64,000 nt of DNA from Streptomyces rubellomurinus. Its GTDB lineage: Bacteria > Actinomycetota > Actinomycetes > Streptomycetales > Streptomycetaceae. A program made the position numbers and the translations under genes. Location of the stretch: assembly GCF_000961885.1 (NCBI RefSeq), contig NZ_JZKH01000011.1, forward strand, positions 1 to 64,000, given 5' to 3'. The notes beneath the pieces are model-generated. The model did not search any database and was not told the origin of the DNA. It saw only the letters and a program-made list of their open reading frames with translations. This document shows, piece by piece, positions 38,162 to 47,640 of this stretch. Numbering within the stretch: position 1 is the stretch's first letter; each line of letters opens with the position of its first letter.

Positions 38162-39286
38162 CTACTCCGCCTTGAGCCAGCGCGACAGCAGCCACGGCTC
38201 GACCAGCCCGAGCCCGCGCACCGGCCGGCGCCACATCGGCTGCAGGTGGAAGCGCCCGCCGGGCTCCGGCGCCGGGACGGGCAGCCCGGAGGCCGGCATC
38301 CCGGCCGCCACGGACAGCGCCTCGGCCAGGCCCGGGCCCTCCGCGTCGGCCGGCGCGACGGCGCCGTTCTGCTCCAGCGCGGCGGCGAACTCGCCGTCGA
38401 TCAGCACCGCGTCCTTGGGCGCGATCGAGGTGAGCCGGCTGGCCAGGTTGACGGTGGTGCCGAAGACGTCGCCCATCCGCGAGGTGACCGTGCCGAAGGC
38501 CATGCCGACCCGCAGCGCCGGGATGGTGTCGTCCCCGGCCAGCGCCTCGATCAGGCCGAGCGCGATCTCGGCGGCGGTGGCCGGGTCCTCGGAGACGAAC
38601 AGGATCTCGTCACCGAGGGTCTTGATCACCCGGCCGCCCTGGCCGGCGATCAGGTCGGAGCAGGTGTTCTCGAAGGTCTCGACCAGCTCGCCGAGGTCCT
38701 CCTCCTCCAGCCGCCGCGACAGCCGGGTGAAGCCGACCAGGTCGGCGAAGCCCACCGCGAGCCGGCCGCTGGTGATCTCGTGGTCCTCGGCGGCCTGCAC
38801 CACCCGGCCGGTCACCGCGGCCAGCTGGCGCCGCCAGACGTACACCAGGAACTGCTCCAGCTCCGGCAGCAGCAGCTCGACCAGCGGGTACGCGACCTCG
38901 GCGCGGGTCAGCCCGGGCTCGACGGACTGGGTGAGGTTCTCCAGGAAGGTGTCCATCTGCCAGCCGGCCAGCCGCGCGGTGGTCTGCCCGGTGGAGCGGG
39001 CCACCTGGATCGCCATCGACTCGCTGAGCAGCCCGGACTCCACCAGGCCGGCGAGCCGGCGCAGCGCGATCACGTCACCGTCGGTGAGCGCCCGGGACTG
39101 GCCGATGTCGGGGAAGCCCATCGCCCGCCAGAAGCGGGTGGCCAGCTCCATCGGGACGTCGGCGGCGCGCGCGGCCTGGTACGGGGTGTAGTGGCGCGGC
39201 GCGTCCAGGATCAGCCGTTCCAGTTCGAGCGCGACCGTCTGGCCGTGGTCGTCCGCCGCCGCGTCGCTGCTGCCGTCCTCTGCCAC
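38162..39286 (-). CDS. cya: Adenylate cyclase, class III
   Basis: Makes cAMP for Crp-dependent germination and antibiotic control. About 374 residues: an N-terminal helical regulatory region (about 25-190), then a class III catalytic domain with VGFADLVGFTRLS (first metal Asp), IKTLGDEILFV (Lys and second Asp) and GTTVNLASRL (Asn, Arg). The soluble form lacks TM helices. GTG 39286 follows GGGGA; longer in-frame openings upstream have no site. It precedes cdgE on the same strand by 215 bases. Confidence 0.9.
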   Translation of the reverse strand: MAEDGSSDAAADDHGQTVALELERLILDAPRHYTPYQAARAADVPMELATRFWRAMGFPDIGQSRALTDGDVIALRRLAGLVESGLLSESMAIQVARSTGQTTARLAGWQMDTFLENLTQSVEPGLTRAEVAYPLVELLLPELEQFLVYVWRRQLAAVTGRVVQAAEDHEITSGRLAVGFADLVGFTRLSRRLEEEDLGELVETFENTCSDLIAGQGGRVIKTLGDEILFVSEDPATAAEIALGLIEALAGDDTIPALRVGMAFGTVTSRMGDVFGTTVNLASRLTSIAPKDAVLIDGEFAAALEQNGAVAPADAEGPGLAEALSVAAGMPASGLPVPAPEPGGRFHLQPMWRRPVRGLGLVEPWLLSRWLKAE

Positions 39287-39327
39287 CGGTCCGTCCCCGT
39301 GCGGTCGCCGCACTTGCCTCGTGTCCT

Positions 39328-39361
39328 GCCTGTCCGGGCGCGCTGCCTGTCCGGGCGCGTT
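39328..39361. repeat. Two-copy 17-bp tandem repeat upstream of cya
   Basis: GCCTGTCCGGGCGCGCT (39328-39344) is repeated at 39345-39361 with one mismatch. It is 42 bases before the cya start, in the likely promoter region. Confidence 0.8.
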
Positions 39362-39554
39362 TGGCCACCCCTCGGGGCAGTGGCGCGCCTCACACCGCTG
39401 CCAGGTGGAATATTCGCACGGAATCCCGTCATCCGGGGCATCCGCCCGGGTCAAGGGGAGGTAAGCGGGGACATGACGACCCGGACGCCCGGTGGCCGGG
39501 GCACCGGCGACCGCTCAGCGGGGCTCAGCGCGTCACCGGGGCCCAGGGGGGCAC

Positions 39555-39592
39555 GGCGTCAGCAGGGCCCGGTGGCGTCAGCGGGGCTCCGG
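39555..39592. repeat. Imperfect 19-bp tandem repeat over the birA stop codon
   Basis: GGCGTCAGCAGGGCCCGGT (39555-39573) and GGCGTCAGCGGGGCTCCGG (39574-39592) match at 15 of 19 positions. The TCA of the second unit is the birA stop read on the plus strand; related GTCA-containing blocks continue to about 39515. Confidence 0.6.
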
Positions 39593-40474
39593 GCGCACGT
39601 GCACCACGTCCCCGGCGCCGACCGCCCGGCGCGCGCCGTCCGCGGTGCGGACCACCAGCCGGCCGTCGCCGTCGATCGCCACCGCCTCGCCGACCAGCTC
39701 GCGGTCGCCGGGCAGGTGGACCTTCACCTGCCGGCCGAGCGTCGTGCAGCGGTCCACGTAGGCGCGCAGCAGCTCGCTCGCGTGCGGGTCGCCGGCCGCC
39801 TCCGTCCACTCGCCGTACAGCTCGGCGAACTCGCGCAGCAGGGCGCGCAGCAGGATCGACCGGTCGGTGACGGCGGCGCCGGCCAGCGCCAGCGAACCGG
39901 CGGTGGGGACGGGCAGCTCGTCCGCGCGCAGCGAGACGTTCAGGCCGAGGCCGGCCACCACCGCACCGCCGCCCAGCTCGGTGAGGATGCCGCCGACCTT
40001 GCGCTCCGTGCCGTCGATCTCCACCTGCAGGTCGTTGGGCCACTTCAGCCCGACCTCGACCCCGGCGATCCGGCCCAGCGTGCTCGCCGCGGACACCCCG
40101 ACCAGGATCGGCAGCCAGCCGTACCGCTCGACCGGCACCTGCTCCGGGCGCAGCAGCACGGACAGGAACAGCCCGGAGCGGGCCGGGGCCGTCCACTGCC
40201 GCTCCAGCCGGCCGCGCCCGGCGCGCTGCGCCTCGGCGACCAGCACCGCGCCCTGCGGGGCGCCGGCCCGGGCCCGCTCGGCGAGGTCGCTGTTGGTGGA
40301 GCCGGTCTCGGCGACGACGTCCAGCGCGGTCCACAGCCCGCCCGGGGCGACCAGGTCGCGGCGCAGCGCCGCCGCGTCGAGCGGCGGCCGGTCCAGGTCG
40401 GTCCAGGGCGACGGTCCGGCGGAGGCGGCGAAGCCGCGCAGCCCGCTGCGGCGGGGGGTGTCGGGTGCGGTCAT
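39578..40474 (-). CDS. birA: Biotin-[acetyl-CoA-carboxylase] ligase
   Basis: Attaches biotin to the carboxyl carrier domain, here surely including the alpha subunit at 44550-46322. About 298 residues. The catalytic segment AGRGRLERQWTAPARSGLF corresponds to the GRGRxGRxW biotinoyl-AMP loop; GLKWPNDLQVEIDG, KVGGILTE and GLGLNVS are further family motifs. No N-terminal helix-turn-helix, so it is a non-regulatory BirA. Divergent from pccB across 250 bases. Confidence 0.92.
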   Translation of the reverse strand: MTAPDTPRRSGLRGFAASAGPSPWTDLDRPPLDAAALRRDLVAPGGLWTALDVVAETGSTNSDLAERARAGAPQGAVLVAEAQRAGRGRLERQWTAPARSGLFLSVLLRPEQVPVERYGWLPILVGVSAASTLGRIAGVEVGLKWPNDLQVEIDGTERKVGGILTELGGGAVVAGLGLNVSLRADELPVPTAGSLALAGAAVTDRSILLRALLREFAELYGEWTEAAGDPHASELLRAYVDRCTTLGRQVKVHLPGDRELVGEAVAIDGDGRLVVRTADGARRAVGAGDVVHVRPEPR

Positions 40475-40584
40475 GAGAAGCACACTAGGCCTTGCCACCG
40501 GGCACGGCCTGCGGCCGTAGGCCGCCCTATCGTCCCTCAGAACGCGGACGGACACACTGTGTCGCTGGCCATAACCGCAGGACG

Positions 40585-40628
40585 TTACGTCGGGAGCCGC
40601 GCGCTGGCTACGCTACTTAACGGTAGTT
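40585..40628 (+). promoter_or_regulatory. Candidate pccB promoter with AACGGTAGTT operator
   Basis: TACGCT (40609-40614) fits a -10 box, with TTACGT (40585-40590) as a weak -35 at 18 bases. AACGGTAGTT (40619-40628) follows the -10 by four bases and is identical to the site in front of the acyl-CoA dehydrogenase gene at the left edge. Its position at the transcription start suggests repression. Confidence 0.45.
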
Positions 40629-40724
40629 CGCAGCGCCGCCCTGCCCTCCTGCGCGGGCCCCACTCCGGTCCGCGCGCACTCGGAACAGGTCGCGGCGGCC
40701 GATGATCAGGGAGAGCCACCGGAA

Positions 40725-42314
<1,590 letters not shown>

Positions 42315-42338
42315 GCCCGTACGGGAGAGAATCGAACC

Positions 42339-42560
42339 ATGGCCCCGATCCACGTGCTGCACGGGCAGCCGACCCCCGAGGAGCTTGCCACCGTCCTGGC
42401 GGTGGTCCAGGCCCGGGCCGCCGCCGCACAGGCCGCCGCCGACGCGGCGCGCCTGGCCGGTGTCGGCCCGGCCTCCCCCTGGAACGACCGCGCCCGGCTG
42501 CTCCGCCCCACGCTCCACCCCGGCGTGAACGCCTGGCGCACCGCCGGCTGGGCGCGCTGA
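42339..42560 (+). CDS. pccE: Acyl-CoA carboxylase epsilon subunit
   Basis: Seventy-three residues. IHVLHGQPTPEELATVLAVV is the conserved N-terminal motif and SPWNDRARLLRPTLHPG the C-terminal one of the small actinobacterial epsilon subunits, which stabilise the alpha-beta complex. It shares the pccB transcript and ends before a 22-bp terminator stem. Confidence 0.9.
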   Translation: MAPIHVLHGQPTPEELATVLAVVQARAAAAQAAADAARLAGVGPASPWNDRARLLRPTLHPGVNAWRTAGWAR

Positions 42561-42566
42561 TCCACC

Positions 42567-42615
42567 CCGTACGGGAGCGGGAAGTCGGACCGGCCGACTT
42601 CCCGCTCCCGTACGG
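42567..42615 (+). terminator. Strong terminator after pccB-pccE
   Basis: A perfect 22-bp stem (42567-42588 with 42594-42615) and a 5-base loop, followed by CGTTTCC. It begins six bases after the epsilon subunit stop. Confidence 0.85.
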
Positions 42616-42736
42616 CGTTTCCGGCCGGTTCGTCGTCGCACCGGCCGCTCCCCGGGCCGACCGGTCCACCGGTCGGCGCGGAACCTGAGTACGGATACTC
42701 AGGCGCCGGGCGCCCGGCGCGGCGCACCCTGGACGG

Positions 42737-42877
42737 GTGCTCTGGTCAGACCCCCGCGACGAGCCCTCCCAGGAGGCGCGCCGCATGCAGGAACGGATGC
42801 ACCGGGCCGGCAAGGTGCTCGCCGCCCTGGTGCTGGTGGGTGCCGTCCTGTTCATGCTCACCCGCCCGTTCACCTGA
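42737..42877 (+). CDS. Forty-six-residue single-span membrane protein
   Basis: GTG 42737 opens a frame starting [20 protein letters not shown], then a helix [15 protein letters not shown] and the tail TRPFT. A charged N-terminus with a C-terminal membrane anchor suggests a cytoplasm-facing tail-anchored protein. It lies between the epsilon subunit terminator and maf. Function unknown; codon bias and position support it. Confidence 0.55.
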   Translation: MLWSDPRDEPSQEARRMQERMHRAGKVLAALVLVGAVLFMLTRPFT

Positions 42878-42911
42878 ACGGCGGGCACCGGCAGCCCCTA
42901 CCCTGGTGGCC

Positions 42912-43514
42912 ATGACCGACCAGCGCACCCTCGTCCTCGCGTCCGCCTCCCCCGCCCGCCTCGGCCTGCTGCGCCAGGCGGGCCTCGACCCGCGCGTGGT
43001 GGTCAGCGGCGTCGACGAGGACGCGCTGAGCGCCGCCACCCCCGCCGAGCTCGCCCTCGTGCTGGCCGAGGCCAAGGCCGGGGCCGTCGCCGCCGAACTC
43101 ACCGGCGGCGAACTGGTGATCGGCTGCGACTCCGTCCTCGAACTGGACGGCCAGGCCCTCGGCAAGCCCGCCGACGCCGCCGAGGCGACCGCCCGCTGGC
43201 ACGCGATGCGCGGCCGCGCCGGGGTGCTGCGCACCGGCCACTGCGTGATCGACACCGCGACCGGCCGCCGGGCCTCGGCCACCGCTTCCACCACCGTCCG
43301 CTTCGGCACACCGGACGACGCCGAGATCGCCGACTACGTGGCCTCCGGCGAACCCCTGCACGTGGCCGGCGCGTTCACCCTGGACGGCCGCTCGGCGCCG
43401 TTCGTCGACGGCATCGACGGCGACCCGGGCAACGTCATCGGCCTCTCGCTGCCCCTGCTGCGCCGCCTGCTCGCCGACCTCGACCTGCGCATCACTGATC
43501 TGTGGACCAAGTGA
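42912..43514 (+). CDS. maf: Maf-type nucleotide pyrophosphatase
   Basis: A 200-residue house-cleaning enzyme hydrolysing non-canonical or methylated nucleoside triphosphates. [18 protein letters not shown] is the N-terminal signature, [10 protein letters not shown] holds the catalytic Asp, and GKPADAAEA follows. The actinobacterial version is also called a septum formation inhibitor, a role not evident here. ATG 42912 is 34 bases after the small membrane protein. Confidence 0.9.
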   Translation: MTDQRTLVLASASPARLGLLRQAGLDPRVVVSGVDEDALSAATPAELALVLAEAKAGAVAAELTGGELVIGCDSVLELDGQALGKPADAAEATARWHAMRGRAGVLRTGHCVIDTATGRRASATASTTVRFGTPDDAEIADYVASGEPLHVAGAFTLDGRSAPFVDGIDGDPGNVIGLSLPLLRRLLADLDLRITDLWTK

Positions 43515-43580
43515 ACTGCCGCACCGGGCAGTTGTGGCCCTAAGCTGGCCGGCGTCCGGACGGGGGGGAAAAGCTCGGCG

Positions 43581-44315
43581 ATGAACGACAACGTGCTCAA
43601 CGTGGTGCTCGGCCTGGTCGCCAGCGCCATCAGCGCCGGCCTCGGCTGGCTCGCCCAGGCCCTGCGCCGCCGCCGGAGGATCGAGCGGGTGCGGGAGTTC
43701 CTCGGGCTGCCGGCCGGCGGCGAGTGCCTGATCGTGGTGCCCCGCAGCGTCGGTGAGGGCTCGCACGCGCACACCGTGACCCGCCGGGACGCCTACGCCC
43801 TGATGTGGCTGGCCGGGCTGGTCGAGGAGTGCGGGGCGCGGTCCGAACTGGTCGCGCACGACTCCGCGCACCGGGGGCTGGGCGCCAAGACCGAGCTGTG
43901 CCTGGGCGGTCCGGTCAGCAACGAGCGGACCGCCGCCCACCTCGCCTGGGGCCTGCCGGGCGCCCTGGTCACCTCCGGCCCCGGCCCGGGCAGCAACGTC
44001 ATCGTGGTGGGCGACCGCGACTTCACCGCCGACCAGGAGCGGGCGCACACCCTGCTCGCCCGGATCGCCACCCCGGACGGCGGCCGCCCGGTCTTCCTGG
44101 TCTCCGGCCAGACCGGCACCGCCAACCAGGCCGGCGTGCGCTACCTGGTCGCGCACCACCGCGAACTCGCCCGCCGGTACGGCCGGAACGGCACCTTCGC
44201 GCTGGTCCTGCGGGTGGTCAACCCGGAGGCGTACGGGCCGGACATGGTGGAGCTGGCCGCCGACGTGACGACCGAGGCACTGCGGCGGCCCACCACCCCC
44301 GCCGCGGCCTCCTGA
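43581..44315 (+). CDS. Hypothetical protein with N-terminal membrane anchor
   Basis: A 244-residue protein. Residues 5-27 (VLNVVLGLVASAISAGLGWL) form a helix, then a basic stop-transfer RRRRRIERVREF. The rest is a soluble alpha/beta domain (CLIVVPRSVGEG, SNVIVVGDRDF, GRPVFLVSGQTGTANQAG) facing the cytoplasm. The repeated hydrophobic-strand/glycine pattern recalls a Rossmann-like fold. No family recognised. It sits between maf and the carboxylase alpha subunit. Confidence 0.7.
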   Translation: MNDNVLNVVLGLVASAISAGLGWLAQALRRRRRIERVREFLGLPAGGECLIVVPRSVGEGSHAHTVTRRDAYALMWLAGLVEECGARSELVAHDSAHRGLGAKTELCLGGPVSNERTAAHLAWGLPGALVTSGPGPGSNVIVVGDRDFTADQERAHTLLARIATPDGGRPVFLVSGQTGTANQAGVRYLVAHHRELARRYGRNGTFALVLRVVNPEAYGPDMVELAADVTTEALRRPTTPAAAS

Positions 44316-44465
44316 CCGGGTCCGTGAAACTGTGTCGCATGCCACGTGCCGCCACGCCGCGGCCCGGCCGCGGGCCGACGCCCGCGCCGCCGCGACGGGA
44401 CCGGCGGTGACCTGCGCGGTCATCTCACGGACCGTAGACAACGTGACGAATTCCATCACCGAGCG

Positions 44466-44481
44466 TGTGGGATAGTTCACA
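44466..44481. promoter_or_regulatory. Crp-like site upstream of the carboxylase alpha subunit
   Basis: TGTGGGATAGTTCACA matches the perfect Crp-like palindrome at 7993-8008 in 14 of 16 bases and keeps TCACA intact. It is 68 bases before the GTG start, a usual distance for activation. The 234-base gap (44316-44549) otherwise contains no gene. Confidence 0.45.
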
Positions 44482-44549
44482 ACCTGGGGCTACTCGCCGG
44501 TACCGCCCAGGAATCCATAAACTCAACGAGGTTCAAGAAGGGAGCCACA

Positions 44550-46322
44550 GTGCGCAAGGTGCTCATCGCCAACCGCGGGGAAATCGCCGTCCGCGTCGCC
44601 CGTGCCTGCTCGGACGCCGGTATCGCCAGCGTCGCCGTCTACGCCGAGCCGGACCGGGATGCGCTGCACGTCCGCGCGGCCGACGAGGCTTACGCGCTGG
44701 GCGGTGACACCCCGGCCACCAGTTACCTGGACATCGCGAAGGTCCTCAAGGCCGCCGCCGACTCCGGTGCCGACGCCGTCCACCCCGGTTACGGGTTCCT
44801 GTCGGAGAACGCCGAGTTCGCCCAGGCCGTCCTCGACGCCGGTCTGATCTGGATCGGCCCGCCGCCGCAGGCCATCCGCGACCTCGGCGACAAGGTCACC
44901 GCCCGGCACGTGGCGCAGCGCGCCGGTGCCCCGCTGGTCGCCGGCACGCCGGACCCGGTCGCGGGCGCCGACGAGGTCGTCGCCTTCGCCCGCGAGCACG
45001 GCCTGCCGGTCGCCATCAAGGCGGCGTTCGGCGGCGGCGGCCGCGGCCTGAAGGTCGCCCGCACGCTGGAGGAGATCCCGGAGCTGTTCGAGTCCGCGGT
45101 GCGCGAGGCGGTCGCCGCCTTCGGCCGCGGCGAGTGCTTCGTCGAGCGCTACCTGGACAACCCGCGCCACGTCGAGACCCAGTGCCTCGCCGACCAGCAC
45201 GGCAACGTGGTCGTCGTGTCCACCCGTGACTGCTCGCTGCAGCGCCGGCACCAGAAGCTGGTCGAGGAGGCGCCCGCGCCGTTCCTGACCGCCGAGCAGA
45301 ACGCCGAGCTGTACCGCGCGTCCAAGGCCATCCTGAAGGAGGCCGGCTACGTCGGCGCCGGGACCTGCGAGTTCCTGGTGGCGCTGGACGGCACGATCTC
45401 CTTCCTGGAGGTCAACACCCGTCTGCAGGTGGAGCACCCGGTCACCGAGGAGGTCACCGGCCTCGACCTGGTCCGCGAGATGTTCCGGATCGCCGACGGC
45501 GAGGAGCTGGGCTACGGCGACCCCGAGATCCGCGGCCACTCCTTCGAGTTCCGCATCAACGGCGAGGACCCGGGCCGCAACTTCCTGCCCGCGCCCGGCA
45601 CCGTCACGCTGTTCGCCCCGCCGTCCGGCCCGGGCGTGCGCCTGGACTCGGGCGTCGAGACCGGTTCGGTCATCGGCCCGGCCTGGGACTCCCTGCTGGC
45701 CAAGCTGGTCATCACCGGCCGGGACCGCAAGCAGGCCCTGGAGCGGGCCAGGCGCGCGCTGGCCGAGTTCAAGGTCGAGGGCATGGCCACCGCCATCCCG
45801 TTCCACCAGGCGGTCGTCACGGACCCGGCGTTCGCGCCCGAGGTGCACGGCGAGGACGGGCCGTTCAAGGTCTTCACCCGCTGGATCGAGACCGAGTTCG
45901 AGAACACCATCCCGGCGTTCGTCGGCGCGGGTGCCGAGGGCGACGAGGCCGAGACCCGGGAGACCGTGGTGGTCGAGGTCGGCGGCAAGCGGATCGAGGT
46001 CTCGCTGCCGTCCTCGCTCGGCGTCGCGTCGGCCCCGGCGGCCGGTGCGGGGGCCGCGAAGGCCAAGCGCCGGGTGGGCGCCAAGAAGGCCGGCTCGGCC
46101 GTCGGCGGCGACACCCTGGCCTCGCCGATGCAGGGCACCATCGTCAAGGTCGCCGTGGAGGAGGGCCAGGTCGTCGCCGAGGGCGAGCTGATCGTGGTCC
46201 TGGAGGCGATGAAGATGGAGCAGCCGCTGAACGCCCACAAGGCGGGCACCGTCGTCGGCCTCAAGGCCGAGGTGGGCGCCAGCGTCAGCAGCGGCGCCGC
46301 GCTCTGCGAGATCAAGGACTGA
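44550..46322 (+). CDS. accA2: Acyl-CoA carboxylase alpha subunit (biotin carboxylase/BCCP)
   Basis: A 590-residue two-domain protein. The biotin carboxylase (1-450) has [45 protein letters not shown] and [15 protein letters not shown]. The C-terminal biotin carrier domain has [18 protein letters not shown] with the biotinyl lysine. Carboxybiotin made here is used by the beta subunits such as PccB. GTG 44550 has AAGGGAG upstream. The last codons are part of a 17-bp duplicated unit. Confidence 0.94.
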   Translation: MRKVLIANRGEIAVRVARACSDAGIASVAVYAEPDRDALHVRAADEAYALGGDTPATSYLDIAKVLKAAADSGADAVHPGYGFLSENAEFAQAVLDAGLIWIGPPPQAIRDLGDKVTARHVAQRAGAPLVAGTPDPVAGADEVVAFAREHGLPVAIKAAFGGGGRGLKVARTLEEIPELFESAVREAVAAFGRGECFVERYLDNPRHVETQCLADQHGNVVVVSTRDCSLQRRHQKLVEEAPAPFLTAEQNAELYRASKAILKEAGYVGAGTCEFLVALDGTISFLEVNTRLQVEHPVTEEVTGLDLVREMFRIADGEELGYGDPEIRGHSFEFRINGEDPGRNFLPAPGTVTLFAPPSGPGVRLDSGVETGSVIGPAWDSLLAKLVITGRDRKQALERARRALAEFKVEGMATAIPFHQAVVTDPAFAPEVHGEDGPFKVFTRWIETEFENTIPAFVGAGAEGDEAETRETVVVEVGGKRIEVSLPSSLGVASAPAAGAGAAKAKRRVGAKKAGSAVGGDTLASPMQGTIVKVAVEEGQVVAEGELIVVLEAMKMEQPLNAHKAGTVVGLKAEVGASVSSGAALCEIKD

Positions 46323-46339
46323 GCGAGATCGAGGACTGA
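46306..46339. repeat. Two-copy 17-bp tandem repeat over the accA2 stop codon
   Basis: GCGAGATCAAGGACTGA (46306-46322) ends with the accA2 stop and is repeated with one mismatch at 46323-46339, giving a second TGA in the same register. Confidence 0.85.
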
Positions 46340-46379
46340 CCCGGATCCGGGGCCGAGGCCCCGCCCGTCAATCCGACGA

Positions 46380-46424
46380 CCGGTCCGTACGCCCTTCGGG
46401 GGGTGCGGACCGGTCGCGGTTTTT
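46380..46424 (+). terminator. Terminator after the carboxylase alpha subunit
   Basis: Stem CCGGTCCGTACGCCC against GGGGTGCGGACCGG with a TTCG-type loop, followed by TCGCGGTTTTT. It lies 57 bases after the stop and serves the plus strand; the convergent DeoR gene ends at 46444. Confidence 0.85.
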
Positions 46425-46443
46425 CACCGGTTCGGGGGTCCCG

Positions 46444-47439
46444 TCACCGGCCGCGCGGCAGCCCCAACTCGGCCAGCCGGACGGGCATTCCGCCGGGGCC
46501 GACCGGACCGCCGTGGGCGCCCGGACGGCGCTGCCCGGGCAGCGGGGCGCCACCGGGCGGCGGCGAGGGGCGGCGGGCCAGCGGGCCGGGCTGGGTCTGG
46601 TGGACGGGCCCGCTGCCGGTGCCGTGCACCGGGGCGTCGCTGCCGCCCGGGGAGCCGCCGATCGGCGCCAGGTCGATCTGCACGCCGCGGTCGGCCAGCG
46701 CGTCCAGTTCGCGGGCGGTGGTGTCGTCCGCGCCGGCCTGCTCGTCGGTGACCAGCCGGGTGATGGCCTCGGACTCGACGGTCGGGAACATGCTGTCCGT
46801 GCCGAGCTTGGTGTGGTCGGCGAGGACGATGACCTCGGCGGCCGACTGCACCAGTGCCCGGTCCACGCTCGCGGACAGCATGTTGGCGGTCGACAGCCCG
46901 CGTTCGGCGGTCAGGCCGCTGCCGGAGATGAAGGCCTTGGCGACCCGCAGCCCCTGCAGCGCCTGTTCCGCGCCGCTGCCGACCAGCGCGTAGTTGGAGC
47001 CGCGCAGGGTGCCGCCGGTCATCACCACCTCGACGCGGTTGGCGTGCGCCAACGCCTGGGCGACCAGCAGCGAGTTGGTGACGACGGTCAGCCCGGGCAC
47101 CCGGGCCAGCCGGCGGGCCAGCTCCTGGGTGGTGGTGCCGGCGCCGACCACCACCGCGTCGCCCTCCTCCACCAGGGAGGCGGCGAGGTCCGCGATGGCG
47201 CTCTTCTCCGCCGCGGACAGGTGGGTCTTCTGCGGGTAGCCGGGTTCGCGGCTGAAGCCGCCGGGGAGCACCGCGCCGCCGTGCCGGCGGTCGAGGAGCC
47301 CTTCTGCCTCCAGCGCCCGTACGTCACGACGCACGGTCACTTCGGAGGTCTGGACGACGCGGGCCAACTCCCGGAGCGAGACGGCTCCGTTGGCGCGCAC
47401 CATTTCGAGGATCAACTGGCGACGTTCTGCTGCAAACAC
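46444..47439 (-). CDS. DeoR family transcriptional regulator
   Basis: A 331-residue regulator. The DeoR helix-turn-helix is at 1-57 (SLRELARVVQTSEVTVRRDV), the DeoRC sugar-phosphate sensor domain at about 75-235 (GAGTTTQELARRLA). A Gly/Pro-rich tail of about 65 residues after residue 265 is unusual and probably disordered. Nucleoside genes (punA, pgm-like, deoC) lie close by on the other strand, making it a plausible regulator of their shared palindrome; this is inference. Confidence 0.87.
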   Translation of the reverse strand: MFAAERRQLILEMVRANGAVSLRELARVVQTSEVTVRRDVRALEAEGLLDRRHGGAVLPGGFSREPGYPQKTHLSAAEKSAIADLAASLVEEGDAVVVGAGTTTQELARRLARVPGLTVVTNSLLVAQALAHANRVEVVMTGGTLRGSNYALVGSGAEQALQGLRVAKAFISGSGLTAERGLSTANMLSASVDRALVQSAAEVIVLADHTKLGTDSMFPTVESEAITRLVTDEQAGADDTTARELDALADRGVQIDLAPIGGSPGGSDAPVHGTGSGPVHQTQPGPLARRPSPPPGGAPLPGQRRPGAHGGPVGPGGMPVRLAELGLPRGR

Positions 47440-47591
47440 AGAACTGACGGTAACCCGCGTGACCGTCTGCTTTCAGGCGTTTGCAGCTGGTAGCGGGAAA
47501 TGCTCACGCACGAGCGGCGCGTGACCGTACAATACGCGCCGTCAGCAATCCGGGGGCTGCGCCCGCCGTCCGGGTGACGCTCCGGCATGCC

Positions 47592-47625
47592 CGAGGGGCG
47601 GCCGCCGATCGGCAGCCGCCCCTCG
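47592..47625 (-). terminator. Terminator after lpdA
   Basis: An 11-bp stem CGAGGGGCGGC / GCCGCCCCTCG around a 12-base loop that itself contains CCGATCGG. It lies 16 bases beyond the minus-strand lpdA stop. Confidence 0.75.
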
Positions 47626-47640
47626 AGTGTGCGCCTGAGC

